Assembly: GCA_004020365.1 (NCBI GenBank)
Contig: SAQR01000001.1
Span: 164,088 to 228,087, forward strand
DNA length: 64,000 nucleotides
DNA from: Mesorhizobium sp.
GTDB taxonomy: Bacteria > Pseudomonadota > Alphaproteobacteria > Rhizobiales > Rhizobiaceae
Direction: 5' to 3'
Both the position numbers and the translations under genes were made by a program. The notes under the pieces were generated by a model that ran no database searches, was not told where the DNA came from, and was given only the letters and a program-made list of their open reading frames with translations. This document shows, in pieces, positions 26,840-35,119 of this stretch (the first letter of the stretch is position 1; every line of letters begins with the position of its first letter).

Positions 26840-27292
26840 TCACTTTGCGTTGGTCTCAAGCCACTGCTTGAACTCGGCGATTTCCTTGGTCTGGGCGTCG
26901 ATGATCGTCTGAGCCACCTTCTTTGCTTCGTCGTTGTCGCCGTATTTCAGCTCGACTTCGGCCATGTCGATCGCGCCTTGGTGATGAGCAATCATCCCGC
27001 AAGCGAAGGCGACATCAGGGTCTTTGGCCATCATGCCTTCCATCATGGCAGGATGCATCTTCATCATTGCCGCCATGTTGGCCTTGTGCGCTTCATCCAT
27101 GCCCGACATGTCCATGTTGGCCATTCCCGGCATGGTGTGTCCGGCTAATGTGCCTTCAGCCTGACCGCATTGCTCGGGCAAGGGCGTTGGCGCCACATCC
27201 ATTGACCGGTCGGATGCCTGCTGAGGGAACGCCGCCGAGGTGAAAGCCGAGAGCAGCAGTGCCATGGCGATCGTAAGTTTGGTGTTGGCCAT
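26840..27292 (-). CDS. DUF305 (CopM-like) periplasmic metal-binding protein
   Basis: 150 residues. The signal peptide is followed by a Met-rich segment (HTMPGMANMDMSGMDEAHKA) and the ferritin-like DUF305 domain with MHPAMMEGMMAKDPDVAFAC and GMIAHHQGAIDMAEVEL. The HHxxAIxMA signature and the Met clusters bind copper in CopM relatives. AGGAG precedes the ATG. Co-directional with the Csp gene, 50 bp upstream. Confidence 0.88.
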   Translation of the reverse strand: MANTKLTIAMALLLSAFTSAAFPQQASDRSMDVAPTPLPEQCGQAEGTLAGHTMPGMANMDMSGMDEAHKANMAAMMKMHPAMMEGMMAKDPDVAFACGMIAHHQGAIDMAEVELKYGDNDEAKKVAQTIIDAQTKEIAEFKQWLETNAK

Positions 27293-27325
27293 GATTCATC
27301 TCCTGAGTGCTTGAACTATGACGCG

Positions 27326-27350
27326 CGGCGCCAGAGTCTCGCTGGCGCCG
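27326..27350 (-). terminator. Hairpin between the DUF305 gene and the gene upstream of it
   Basis: A 9-bp stem CGGCGCCAG / CTGGCGCCG with a 7-base loop lies just after the stop of the minus-strand gene at 27370-27741. Confidence 0.5.
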
Positions 27351-27369
27351 GCTCGTGACATGAATCCGT

Positions 27370-27741
27370 TTATGGTTTTGGAGGTCGGTCCAATGGGTCG
27401 GGGATCCGCGAGCTAGGCAGACCGGCTGTTTCTATGCGGACAGGAGATTTCAGCGCCGGACTCGACAGGGTCGCCGCGACAGCCGCGAACCCGGCCATGC
27501 AGTGGAGCGCCGAACAGCAATGCGCGACGCGATGGCTGATATCCGCGCAAGGGTCAGCGGCACCCGCCTCGCTTGCCTGTGCCGTGGTCTGCGGCATTTG
27601 CAATAAAGCGCTGGAAGATTGATGATCGTGGTCCAGCGTGTTGGCGAGTTGTGCTCCGGACAAAAGCAAACCTACAGCGAAGCAGATGAAAAAGGCTGCC
27701 TTCGCCCGCCAAAGAACCTGCACGAGTGCAACGCATGACAT
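27370..27741 (-). CDS. Small secreted or membrane protein, Cys/His-containing, unknown
   Basis: 123 residues with one hydrophobic N-terminal segment (AAFFICFAVGLLLSGAQLA). The rest holds LDHDHQSSSALLQ and DPCADISHRVAHCCSALHCM, a Cys/His cluster that could bind metal, then a Pro-rich tail. I do not recognise the family. The metal-gene neighbours suggest a periplasmic copper role. Confidence 0.5.
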   Translation of the reverse strand: MSCVALVQVLWRAKAAFFICFAVGLLLSGAQLANTLDHDHQSSSALLQMPQTTAQASEAGAADPCADISHRVAHCCSALHCMAGFAAVAATLSSPALKSPVRIETAGLPSSRIPDPLDRPPKP

Positions 27742-27812
27742 GCTGCGTAACGGAAGCGCGGAAACTTTGTTCCGATGCGGTGGGTTGCCAGTGTGGATGG
27801 AGCGGATTGCAT

Positions 27813-28340
27813 CTATGGATGCAGAGCCTTCGGCCCCTCATGCTGCTTGCGCCACCCGTACGGGGTCAGGCCCCGCGGCTTGTATAGCGACAGCGCCACG
27901 GGCACGAGCAATACCAGCAGCCCTCCCGCGGCATGAATCACAGGTGATATCCTCAGCCCGTAGAGATCAGTGTTGGAAAACTTCGTCTCTGCCGCGACAT
28001 CTGCCAGATAGCCAATCAGCTCCAGTTGAAGCAGCAGGACGACGGTGACGACGAGGTTCAGCAGAAGTTTCGCCACGACCCAATAATGCCGGAACAGGCC
28101 CCAAGGAGTGCCCAGTGACTGGACAAGCCCCGTGACCAATGAGGCCAGGACGAGCGGAACGATGACGTACCAAGCGGTCAACTCCATCGCGAGATAGGCG
28201 GCGCGCACCATCTGCGAATCCTTGCTGGTCAGACCGGCGACGGCGAGAACAAGGAAGCCGGCGACCGCACCAAGGGAGCCGACCGACGAAGCGACATGCG
28301 CGGTGAGCGCGAACTTGCGAAGGCCGGGTGTCATGATCAT
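27813..28340 (-). CDS. DUF2269-like integral membrane protein
   Basis: 175 residues with four predicted spans: KFALTAHVASSVGSLGAVAG FLVLAVAG, AWYVIVPLVLASLVTGLVQS, YWVVAKLLLNLVVTVVLLLQ and ISPVIHAAGGLLVLLVPVAL. Conserved His lie in or near spans one and four. Function unknown. Its start overlaps the stop of a 59-residue gene (ATGA), so the two form an operon divergent from a TetR gene. Confidence 0.75.
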   Translation of the reverse strand: MIMTPGLRKFALTAHVASSVGSLGAVAGFLVLAVAGLTSKDSQMVRAAYLAMELTAWYVIVPLVLASLVTGLVQSLGTPWGLFRHYWVVAKLLLNLVVTVVLLLQLELIGYLADVAAETKFSNTDLYGLRISPVIHAAGGLLVLLVPVALSLYKPRGLTPYGWRKQHEGPKALHP

Positions 28341-28516
28341 GGCTGTTGCATGCCAAGCTCGGTAGCGCTTGAGGGCGGCAGGTGCTGACCGGGACCGTGA
28401 GGCCCGCCGATGCCGGTGAAGACCACAACGATGGCCAGCAGGACCAGGACGATCGCGATGATCCCCGAAATTTTCACCCAGCGCGGTGTGCCGGGGTAAT
28501 CGGGCGGGTCGGCCAT
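28337..28516 (-). CDS. 59-residue single-span membrane protein
   Basis: The ATG at 28516 has GGAG 7 bases upstream and gives MADPPDYPGTPRWVKISGII AIVLVLLAIVVVFTGIGG, one membrane span with a Pro-rich cytosolic start, then a His/Pro-containing tail (PHGPGQHLPPSS). The stop overlaps the DUF2269-like start. Codon pattern, ribosome site and overlap together support a real gene. Confidence 0.72.
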   Translation of the reverse strand: MADPPDYPGTPRWVKISGIIAIVLVLLAIVVVFTGIGGPHGPGQHLPPSSATELGMQQP

Positions 28517-28571
28517 GTGCGTCTCCTACGTCGCGCGCGGCATCGAATCCATGACTACGAAAACTTTATCG

Positions 28572-28584
28572 AGACAGTGTGTCT
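28572..28584. promoter_or_regulatory. Palindrome in the TetR divergent promoter
   Basis: AGACA-GTG-TGTCT, followed 8 bases later by a half-site-like TCTCTGTGTCTC. It sits in the 127-bp gap between the 59-residue gene and the TetR gene and is a candidate TetR operator. Confidence 0.45.
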
Positions 28585-28643
28585 ATATCAAGTCTCTGTG
28601 TCTCGCATCTCGACACCGCTGATACGCCACGTATATTGGGGCG

Positions 28644-29270
28644 GTGCCGAAGCTGTGGAACGAAACAATCGATGCGCACCGTCGTGCGGTGCGCGACGCG
28701 ACCTTGGACACCACCGCGGCGCTGGTGGGCAAGCACGGGCTGCTGTCGGTGACGATGGCGAAGATCGCCGAGGAGACTGGAATAGGTCGCGCAACGCTGT
28801 ACAAGTATTTTCCGGACGTTGAAGCGATCCTCGTCGCCTGGCACGAACGTCAGGTCACCGGTCACCTTGAACATCTCATTACCATTCGGGACCAGGTTGG
28901 CGACGCCGGGGAGCGGCTAAAAGCGGTACTTGAGGCCTATGCGTTCATTTCACACGAACACCATGGCACCAAACTCGCGGCACGCCTGCATCGAGACGAA
29001 CACGTCGTCAAGGCGCAGCATCAGCTCCACCATCTCATCCGCGATCTGCTGGCCGAGGGTGCAGCGACGGGCGATCTCCGGGACGACGTCGCGCCTGACG
29101 AACTTGCGACCTATTGCCTCCACGCCCTCACGGCAGCCAGCAGCCTGCGATCCAAGGCCGCGGTCCGCCGGCTCGTCTCGGTCACTCTGGCCGGGTTGAA
29201 ACCTCCGCACCGGTCAGACGGCGGGCTGGGCTGCGCAGGTTTGTCCGATGCACCGCAATCCCGGCCCTGA
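28644..29270 (+). CDS. TetR/AcrR-family transcriptional regulator
   Basis: 208 residues from a GTG. The N-terminal helix-turn-helix reads LVGKHGLLSVTMAKIAEETG IGRATLYKYFPD, the TetR signature, and the rest is a helical ligand domain with several His (FISHEHHGTKLAARLHRDEH). Divergent from the DUF2269-like operon, its probable target. Ligand unknown. Confidence 0.9.
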   Translation: MPKLWNETIDAHRRAVRDATLDTTAALVGKHGLLSVTMAKIAEETGIGRATLYKYFPDVEAILVAWHERQVTGHLEHLITIRDQVGDAGERLKAVLEAYAFISHEHHGTKLAARLHRDEHVVKAQHQLHHLIRDLLAEGAATGDLRDDVAPDELATYCLHALTAASSLRSKAAVRRLVSVTLAGLKPPHRSDGGLGCAGLSDAPQSRP

Positions 29271-29315
29271 TATCATGCCCGTAATGTTGCTAAGAGCGAA
29301 ATTGGAGGTGACGAG

Positions 29316-30176
29316 ATGAGACAACTCCTGGGAATTCTCGTCGCGAGTCTGATTGCGGCTACCTCGACCGGATCGGCTGCGGGAGCCGAGGCGGTTTCGG
29401 TTTCGCAGCTGAAAGAGCGCACCCACATCCATGGGCTAGCTGTCGACAGGGAAGATTCGCAAAAGCTCCTGATAGCGACCCACCACGGCCTCTTTCGCGC
29501 CGGGTCGGACGGAACGGCAGAGCTCATTTCGCCGGTGCAGGATTTTATGGGGTTCACGCCGGACCCATCCGACCCGAGGTCGCTCTACGCCAGCGGGCAC
29601 CCGGCGGGTGGGGGCAATCTCGGGTTCATCGCCTCAGCCGACAACGGCGTTACCTGGAACCAGGTCTCTCCGGGAGCAGACGGCCCAGTCGACTTTCACC
29701 AGATGACGGTCAGCTCGGCCGATCCTCAGGTTCTCTACGGCGCCTACGGCGCGTTACAGGTGAGCCGCGATGCCGGGAAGACATGGTCGGTGGTTGGACC
29801 GCTGCCGGAAAAGCTGATCGACCTCGCCGCATCGGCAAAGGACGCCGACACCATTTACGCCGCGACTGAAGGAGGCCTGTCGGTCAGCAGGAACGGGGGT
29901 CAAACTTGGGAAACGATCGTCGATGGCGCGCCAGTCAGTCTCGTTGAGGTGACGGCCGACGGTTCCGTCTACGCGTTTGTGGTGGGACGAGGACTTGTCC
30001 GTTCCGCGGAGGCTGCTCTGAACTTCGCGCCCCTTTCCAGCGGCTTGAGTGACCGAATCCTGCTGCACCTCGCGGTCGATCCAATGGACAAGGATCGGAT
30101 TTTTGTCGTGTCTCACCAAAGCGACATCCTGGCCAGCACCGACGGCGGCGCCAACTGGACCGAACTCGGTCGTTGA
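29316..30176 (+). CDS. Secreted beta-propeller (BNR/sortilin-like) protein
   Basis: 286 residues with a signal peptide (MRQLLGILVASLIAATSTGS AAG) and repeated Asp-box/BNR motifs: SADNGVTWNQV, SRDAGKTWSVV, SRNGGQTWETI, STDGGANWTEL. This gives a six- or seven-bladed propeller. Proteins of this type (F510_1955 family) accompany copper and cytochrome genes. Role unknown, perhaps assembly or binding in the periplasm. GGAGG precedes the ATG. Confidence 0.78.
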   Translation: MRQLLGILVASLIAATSTGSAAGAEAVSVSQLKERTHIHGLAVDREDSQKLLIATHHGLFRAGSDGTAELISPVQDFMGFTPDPSDPRSLYASGHPAGGGNLGFIASADNGVTWNQVSPGADGPVDFHQMTVSSADPQVLYGAYGALQVSRDAGKTWSVVGPLPEKLIDLAASAKDADTIYAATEGGLSVSRNGGQTWETIVDGAPVSLVEVTADGSVYAFVVGRGLVRSAEAALNFAPLSSGLSDRILLHLAVDPMDKDRIFVVSHQSDILASTDGGANWTELGR

Positions 30177-30188
30177 AGCGGTGACACA

Positions 30189-30679
30189 GTGGATCGTAGG
30201 GTGATTGGAAAGCTTGCGCGTACGCTTGCTCTCGCCGCCCTGGTGGCGGTCTGCGTCGTTCTTTGTTTTCGGCGGTAAGTCGGGTGGGATGCTCAAGCCC
30301 GACGATGCCCTTGTCATCGCGCGGCGAGGCCGTTTACGTGGCGCATTGCGCCTCTTGCCATGGCAGGAACCTCGAAGGTCAACCCGAGTGGAAATCGCAG
30401 GACAAGGATGGATTCCTTCCGGCGCCGCCGCACGACGAAAGCGGTCACACATGGCACCACCCGGACACGCTGCTTTTCAGCATAACTAAACTCGGCGTTG
30501 CTGAAGCCGCCAACCTCAAGGATTACAAAACGCGGATGCCAGCTTTCGGGGGAATCCTGACCGACGCCGAAATCATCGCGGCTTTGTCCTACATCAAGTC
30601 GCGCTGGCCGGACGACATGCGCCGTCGCCACGACGAACTGAACCGCGTCTTCGCGCGGCGGGAGTCGTCCGCACGATGA
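30189..30679 (+). pseudogene. Membrane-anchored cytochrome c, two frameshifts near the start
   Basis: A GTG at 30189 begins MDRRVIGKLARTLALAALVA V, a signal/anchor, and stops in frame at 30276. A second frame carries FVFGGKSGGMLKPDDALVIA R, and a third carries GEAVYVAHCASCHGRNLEG through SYIKSRWPDDM to 30679. The haem site CASCH and the C-terminal cytochrome helix (MPAFGGILTDAEIIAALSYI) are intact. One extra base near the T run around 30265-30270 and another near 30330 explain the splits. It follows the propeller gene by 12 bp. Confidence 0.6.
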
Positions 30680-30698
30680 GCCGCATTGTGGCGGCATA

Positions 30699-31226
30699 TT
30701 ATCGCCGGCGGGCAAGCTCCCGATAAAACGCTTCCGGCGTAACGGCGATTTCCGACGCAACATGATGCCAGCGTCCCTTTGGCGGCAAGACGCCGCCGTT
30801 GCATGCCATCCAGGCACTAACTCTCGCCGCGACGGATTTCAGGGACAATATCTCGGCCCGCGTCCGTGTCCGATGGACCTCGCCTGCCAAGTGTCGCAGC
30901 AGTGCGGAGGCCAGCGCGCGATCGCTTTCGAGCGCCGCCATGACCTTGGTGATCGGCACGCCGCGCACCATCGATTGCTCGGCTGCCAACGCATCGCAAT
31001 GGTATCGATCCGCAAACAGCGATGCCTCGGCCAGGATCGAAGTCGAGCCGGCACGCTGCAACGTCAGCTGGAATCCGTCTGGAAGTGCCCGGACAAGGCG
31101 CAGTTCTCCTGCGGTGACCAGGAAGAGCGACAAGACCGGGTCATCCATCCGAAACAGGACGCTGCCGGCAGGGAGAGATTGCTCGCGTTCCGCGAGTTCA
31201 AGGAATCGCTCGAAGAGGAGGTCCGA
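30699..31226 (-). CDS. Crp/Fnr-family regulator, short form
   Basis: 175 residues from Met at 31226. The cyclic-nucleotide-binding beta-roll is seen as LPAGSVLFRMDDPVLSLFLV TAGELRLVRALPDG and AEASLFADRYHCDALA, then the long dimer helix and a partial helix-turn-helix (VASEIAVTPEAFYRELARRR). It lacks the Arg-Ser/Thr that binds cAMP phosphate in Crp and is shorter than the usual 220-230, ending at the recognition helix. Divergent from the Spy-like gene. Confidence 0.78.
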   Translation of the reverse strand, partial: SDLLFERFLELAEREQSLPAGSVLFRMDDPVLSLFLVTAGELRLVRALPDGFQLTLQRAGSTSILAEASLFADRYHCDALAAEQSMVRGVPITKVMAALESDRALASALLRHLAGEVHRTRTRAEILSLKSVAARVSAWMACNGGVLPPKGRWHHVASEIAVTPEAFYRELARRR

Positions 31227-31298
31227 CATGATCGCAATCATGTTTCAGTTCTTGCGGCTGTGTCAAACGTCGCAAGAAGAAACGCCGGAGATCGCTCG

Positions 31299-31874
31299 AT
31301 GAACCGCATCCCCATTGCCGTGCTGTCCCTCATGTTGACTTTGCTTGCCGTCCCTCACGGGCTGGCACAGCAGCATGGCAGCATCAACCATCACAAGGCC
31401 GCTGAAGGAAAGGATCCAGCCACTTCGTCCTATTCCGGGATGGAGAAACGCAGCGTGAAAGCACTCTCGGGCGAGCAGATAGCTGACCTTTTGGCGGGGC
31501 GAGGGATGGGCCTGGCGCTGGCGGCCGAACTCAATTCCTATCCGGGTCCATCACATGTCCTCGAACTCCGGGATGCTCTTGACCTCACCGATGAACAGGC
31601 GTCGCGGACCAAGGCCCTGCTGGATCAGATGAAGGCAGAAACGATCCCGCTGGGAAGACAAATCATCGAGAAAGAGACCGAACTGGACCGCTTGTTTTCC
31701 GAACGGAAGATAATTTCGGCGCACCTCGCTGAGATGACAAAAACCATCGCCGACGTGCAAGGCGCGCTACGGGCAGCGCACCTGCGCTATCATCTCGAGA
31801 TGGCCGAATTGCTTACCCCTGAGCAGATCCGCCGGTACTCACAGCTTCGCGGATACTCTGGGCAGGCTGATTGA
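31299..31874 (+). CDS. Periplasmic LTXXQ/Spy-CpxP-like protein
   Basis: 191 residues: signal peptide (IAVLSLMLTLLAVPHGLA), His-containing linker (QQHGSINHHKAAEG), then an all-helical domain with the LTXXQ motifs LTDEQASRTKALLDQMK and LTPEQIRRYSQLRG. Members act as chaperones or sensors of metal stress in the periplasm. GGAG lies 9 bases before the ATG at 31299. Its divergent neighbour is the Crp/Fnr gene. Confidence 0.82.
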   Translation: MNRIPIAVLSLMLTLLAVPHGLAQQHGSINHHKAAEGKDPATSSYSGMEKRSVKALSGEQIADLLAGRGMGLALAAELNSYPGPSHVLELRDALDLTDEQASRTKALLDQMKAETIPLGRQIIEKETELDRLFSERKIISAHLAEMTKTIADVQGALRAAHLRYHLEMAELLTPEQIRRYSQLRGYSGQAD

Positions 31875-31950
31875 ACAGGGCCTGTTGATCGACTCGCGGG
31901 CCGTGACGTTGATGGAAATACGCATGCGCCATTGGTTTCATCGGCGGACA

Positions 31951-32115
31951 CTATTGCGTGCCCGCACCGTCCAGATAGACGACAATCGCGGCGCGCTCGG
32001 CGGCATTGGGAACGCCTACGGCTATCGACGTGCCCGGAACCTGGGGAGGAGCGGATGGCGACTTGTCCTTGGTTGCGACAGCGATGATCTGATCGAGGCG
32101 CGACAGCGCAGGGGT
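31951..32115 (-). pseudogene. C-terminal fragment of a c-type cytochrome or related protein
   Basis: About 54 codons read SRLDQIIAVATKDKSPSAPP, then QVPGTSIAVGVPNAAERAAI VVYLDGAG and stop. The PGTxxAVxVPNxxxRAAIVxYL pattern resembles the end of class I cytochromes. The upstream part is replaced by the histidine-kinase 3' end, so this is a leftover tail. Confidence 0.4.
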
Positions 32116-32119
32116 TCGG

Positions 32120-33597
32120 TCAAGCCGGCAAGGATCGCAGTCCGGTCGGAGGGCTGGTCTCAGGCACAGGCGCCGGGGCAAGCTGCTTGGCCATGTCGAT
32201 GAGCGGCAGCCTGATGACCGCGCGAAGGCCGTTGCTCCGGTTTTCCAGCACGATGTCGCCGCCGTGGTGGCGGGCGATGGCGCGAGCAATTGACAGGCCG
32301 AGCCCGACGCCGCCGGTCTCCCGGTTGCGTGACTGCTCCAGGCGGAAGAAGGGCGCGAACACCTGTTCCATTTCGCCTTGCGGAATGCCGGGCCCGTCGT
32401 CCTCGATCACAATGTCCAGGCTGTCGCTACGCCTGACCAGGCTTACCTTGGCCTGCTCGCCGTAGCGGACGGCATTTTCGACGAGGTTGCGGATAGCCCG
32501 GCGCAGCGAGTCCGGCCGGCAGCGGTACAGCACCTTGGGCCCGTCGCTGACGGTGATGTTTTGGCCAAGATCGGCGAGATCGTCGCAGAGGCTGCCGACC
32601 AGCGCCGAAAGATCGACGGTTCGCGTCTCCTCCACCGCGGCGTCCTCGCGCGCGAAGGCGAGCGCTGCTTCCGTCATCGTCTGGATTTCCTCGATGGTCT
32701 TCAGCATCTTTTCCTGGAGATCGTGATCCTGGACGAACTCGGCGCGCAGTCGGAGCGAGGTCAGCGGCGTGCGCAGGTCGTGGCTGATCGCAGCCAGCAT
32801 GCGTGTGCGGTCCTCGACGAAGCGCTGCAGGCGCTCCTGCATGCGGTTGAACGCCTCGGCGGTCTGGCGGATGTCGTCCGGCCCGGATTCCGGCAGCCGC
32901 GGCACGGCCTCGCCGCGGCCGAACAGTTCGGCGGCATTGGCGAGCCGCCGCAGTGGACGCGCGATTGCCTGCGCCCCAAAAATCGCTATGGCGGACAGGA
33001 TGAGTGCAGTGAGCGCCAGCGAGATCGCCGATTGCGTCGTCCAGAAAGCGCTCGGCATCACCTTGGCGTAGGCGGCGTTCAACCAGGTACTATCGTCGAG
33101 GCGGACGGAAAGCCCCATGCCGTTTGGGGCGCCGTCCAAATAAAGGAACTTGGCAGGCCGGGTGAACGGGCTGCCACTGCCGGACAGGTCCAGCATGCGC
33201 GGCGGCACCGAACGGTCGGCGGCGGCGACTGCGTTCGAAGCCTGCCCGTTCATGTAGGCGGCATATTTGGCGGCAATCCCGGGCAGCGGCTTGGCGAGTT
33301 GCGTCAGCGCCTCCTGTTGCCAGGCGAGGGGATTGCTCGGCCCGTCATGCGAGGTCCAGAAGCGCGTATAGGCCGTGCCGCTGACGGTGAGGATGTCGGG
33401 TCGAAGCGAGGGCGGCGTCGTGTCCAGCAAAATGGCAAGCGAGGACGTGCGGCTGACGAACTCGCCCTTGGCCGCCGCCTGCAGGGCTTGTCCGCGTTCG
33501 TCCCACGAGATCAGGAAGGTGATCGCCTGCGACAGCGCGAGCGCAAGCAGCACCAGCATGAGGAAGCGGGCCGCCAGGCTGCGTTTCCACAACAGCA

Positions 33598-33601
<4 letters not shown>
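32120..33601 (-). CDS. Sensor histidine kinase (EnvZ-like)
   Basis: 493 residues from the ATG at 33601, overlapping the regulator stop. Order: membrane span (about 9-29), a periplasmic sensor of about 150 residues (WDERGQALQAAAKG... LDLSGSGSPFTR), a second span (about 183-205), HAMP (IARPLRRLANAAELFGRG), phosphorylated His in AAISHDLRTPLTSLRLR, N box NLVENAVRYG, G1 DDGPGIP and G2 GVGLGLSI. The signal is not evident. Divergent from the molybdenum hydroxylase operon and next to copper genes, so either could be its target. Confidence 0.92.
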
Positions 33602-34317
<716 letters not shown>

Positions 34318-34637
34318 GCAATGCTCCAAGGTCGCCGCTGAATAGTCGATCAGTATCGACGATATCTAGTTTGCGTCTACACGGATGATCACCTTCCGCG
34401 CCATGGCGGCAATCTCGCCCGACATCAACAAAGCGTGAGAAGTGTAACGAAATGTATCAGAGCGCTGCGCCCGCGACAACTTGCGATGAACTGCCGGTCA
34501 ACGGGACAAGGTTCTGCGACAGCTCCCGCCTAACTTGGCGTCGTCGCTAGCCGGGACGTCCGGTCTTTGTCGCGAGGCCATGCCGCGCGGCATCCGGACT
34601 TCGGTCCTCGCCAGCCTTTGATCGAAAGGATTGCACA
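34318..34637. other. Divergent intergenic region, no gene
   Basis: 320 bp between the response regulator and the molybdenum hydroxylase small subunit. It holds a direct-repeat-like AGTGTAACGA / AATGTATCAG around 34440-34460 that could be an OmpR-type binding site. No coding signal. Confidence 0.4.
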
Positions 34638-35108
34638 TTGGCCACATTGATCATCAACGGCACGCCACGTGACATCGAGGTCGATCCGGACACGCCGCTG
34701 CTGTGGGTGATCCGCGAGCAGATCGGGCTTACCGGAACGAAGTACGGTTGCGGCGTTGCCGCCTGCGGCGCCTGCACCATCCATATAGACGGCGTCGCCA
34801 CGCGCTCCTGCGCGCTTCCGGTGAGCGCGGTCGAGCCAGACCAGCAAATCACCACCATCGAGGGGCTTTCGCCGGACAGCTCGCATCCGGTCCAGCAGGC
34901 CTGGCTGGCGCTCGATGTGCCGCAATGCGGCTACTGCCAGGCCGGCATGATCATGGCTGCGGCGGGTCTGCTCATGCAGAACCCCAACCCCGCGGACGAG
35001 GATATCAACGCCGAGATCACCAACATCTGCCGCTGCGGCACCTACAACCGGGTGCGCGCCGCGATCAAGCTCGCCGCCAAAGCCGGCGAAGCCACGCAAC
35101 GCGGTTGA
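34638..35108 (+). CDS. iorA: Molybdenum hydroxylase small subunit, (2Fe-2S) protein (isoquinoline 1-oxidoreductase alpha type)
   Basis: 156 residues starting at a TTG (AAAGGA upstream). The plant-type 2Fe-2S cluster Cys are in [20 protein letters not shown]...SCALP. The second cluster is in [11 protein letters not shown] and [11 protein letters not shown]. It transfers electrons from the Mo site in the partner subunit. It is followed 12 bp later by the large subunit. The best family match is IorAB and related aldehyde dehydrogenases that pass electrons to cytochrome c. Confidence 0.9.
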   Translation: MATLIINGTPRDIEVDPDTPLLWVIREQIGLTGTKYGCGVAACGACTIHIDGVATRSCALPVSAVEPDQQITTIEGLSPDSSHPVQQAWLALDVPQCGYCQAGMIMAAAGLLMQNPNPADEDINAEITNICRCGTYNRVRAAIKLAAKAGEATQRG

Positions 35109-35119
35109 GGAGAACAGTC

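Noticed and set aside
6501-31226. Idea that the YHS cyclase signals to the Crp/Fnr protein in the same island
   Set aside because: The Crp/Fnr protein lacks the Arg-Ser/Thr that binds cAMP and the genes are 24 kb apart; no sequence evidence ties them.
34703-35119. In-frame N-terminal extension of the molybdenum large subunit
   Set aside because: It overlaps the small subunit in another frame and is Arg-rich; the Tat signal begins at 35120.
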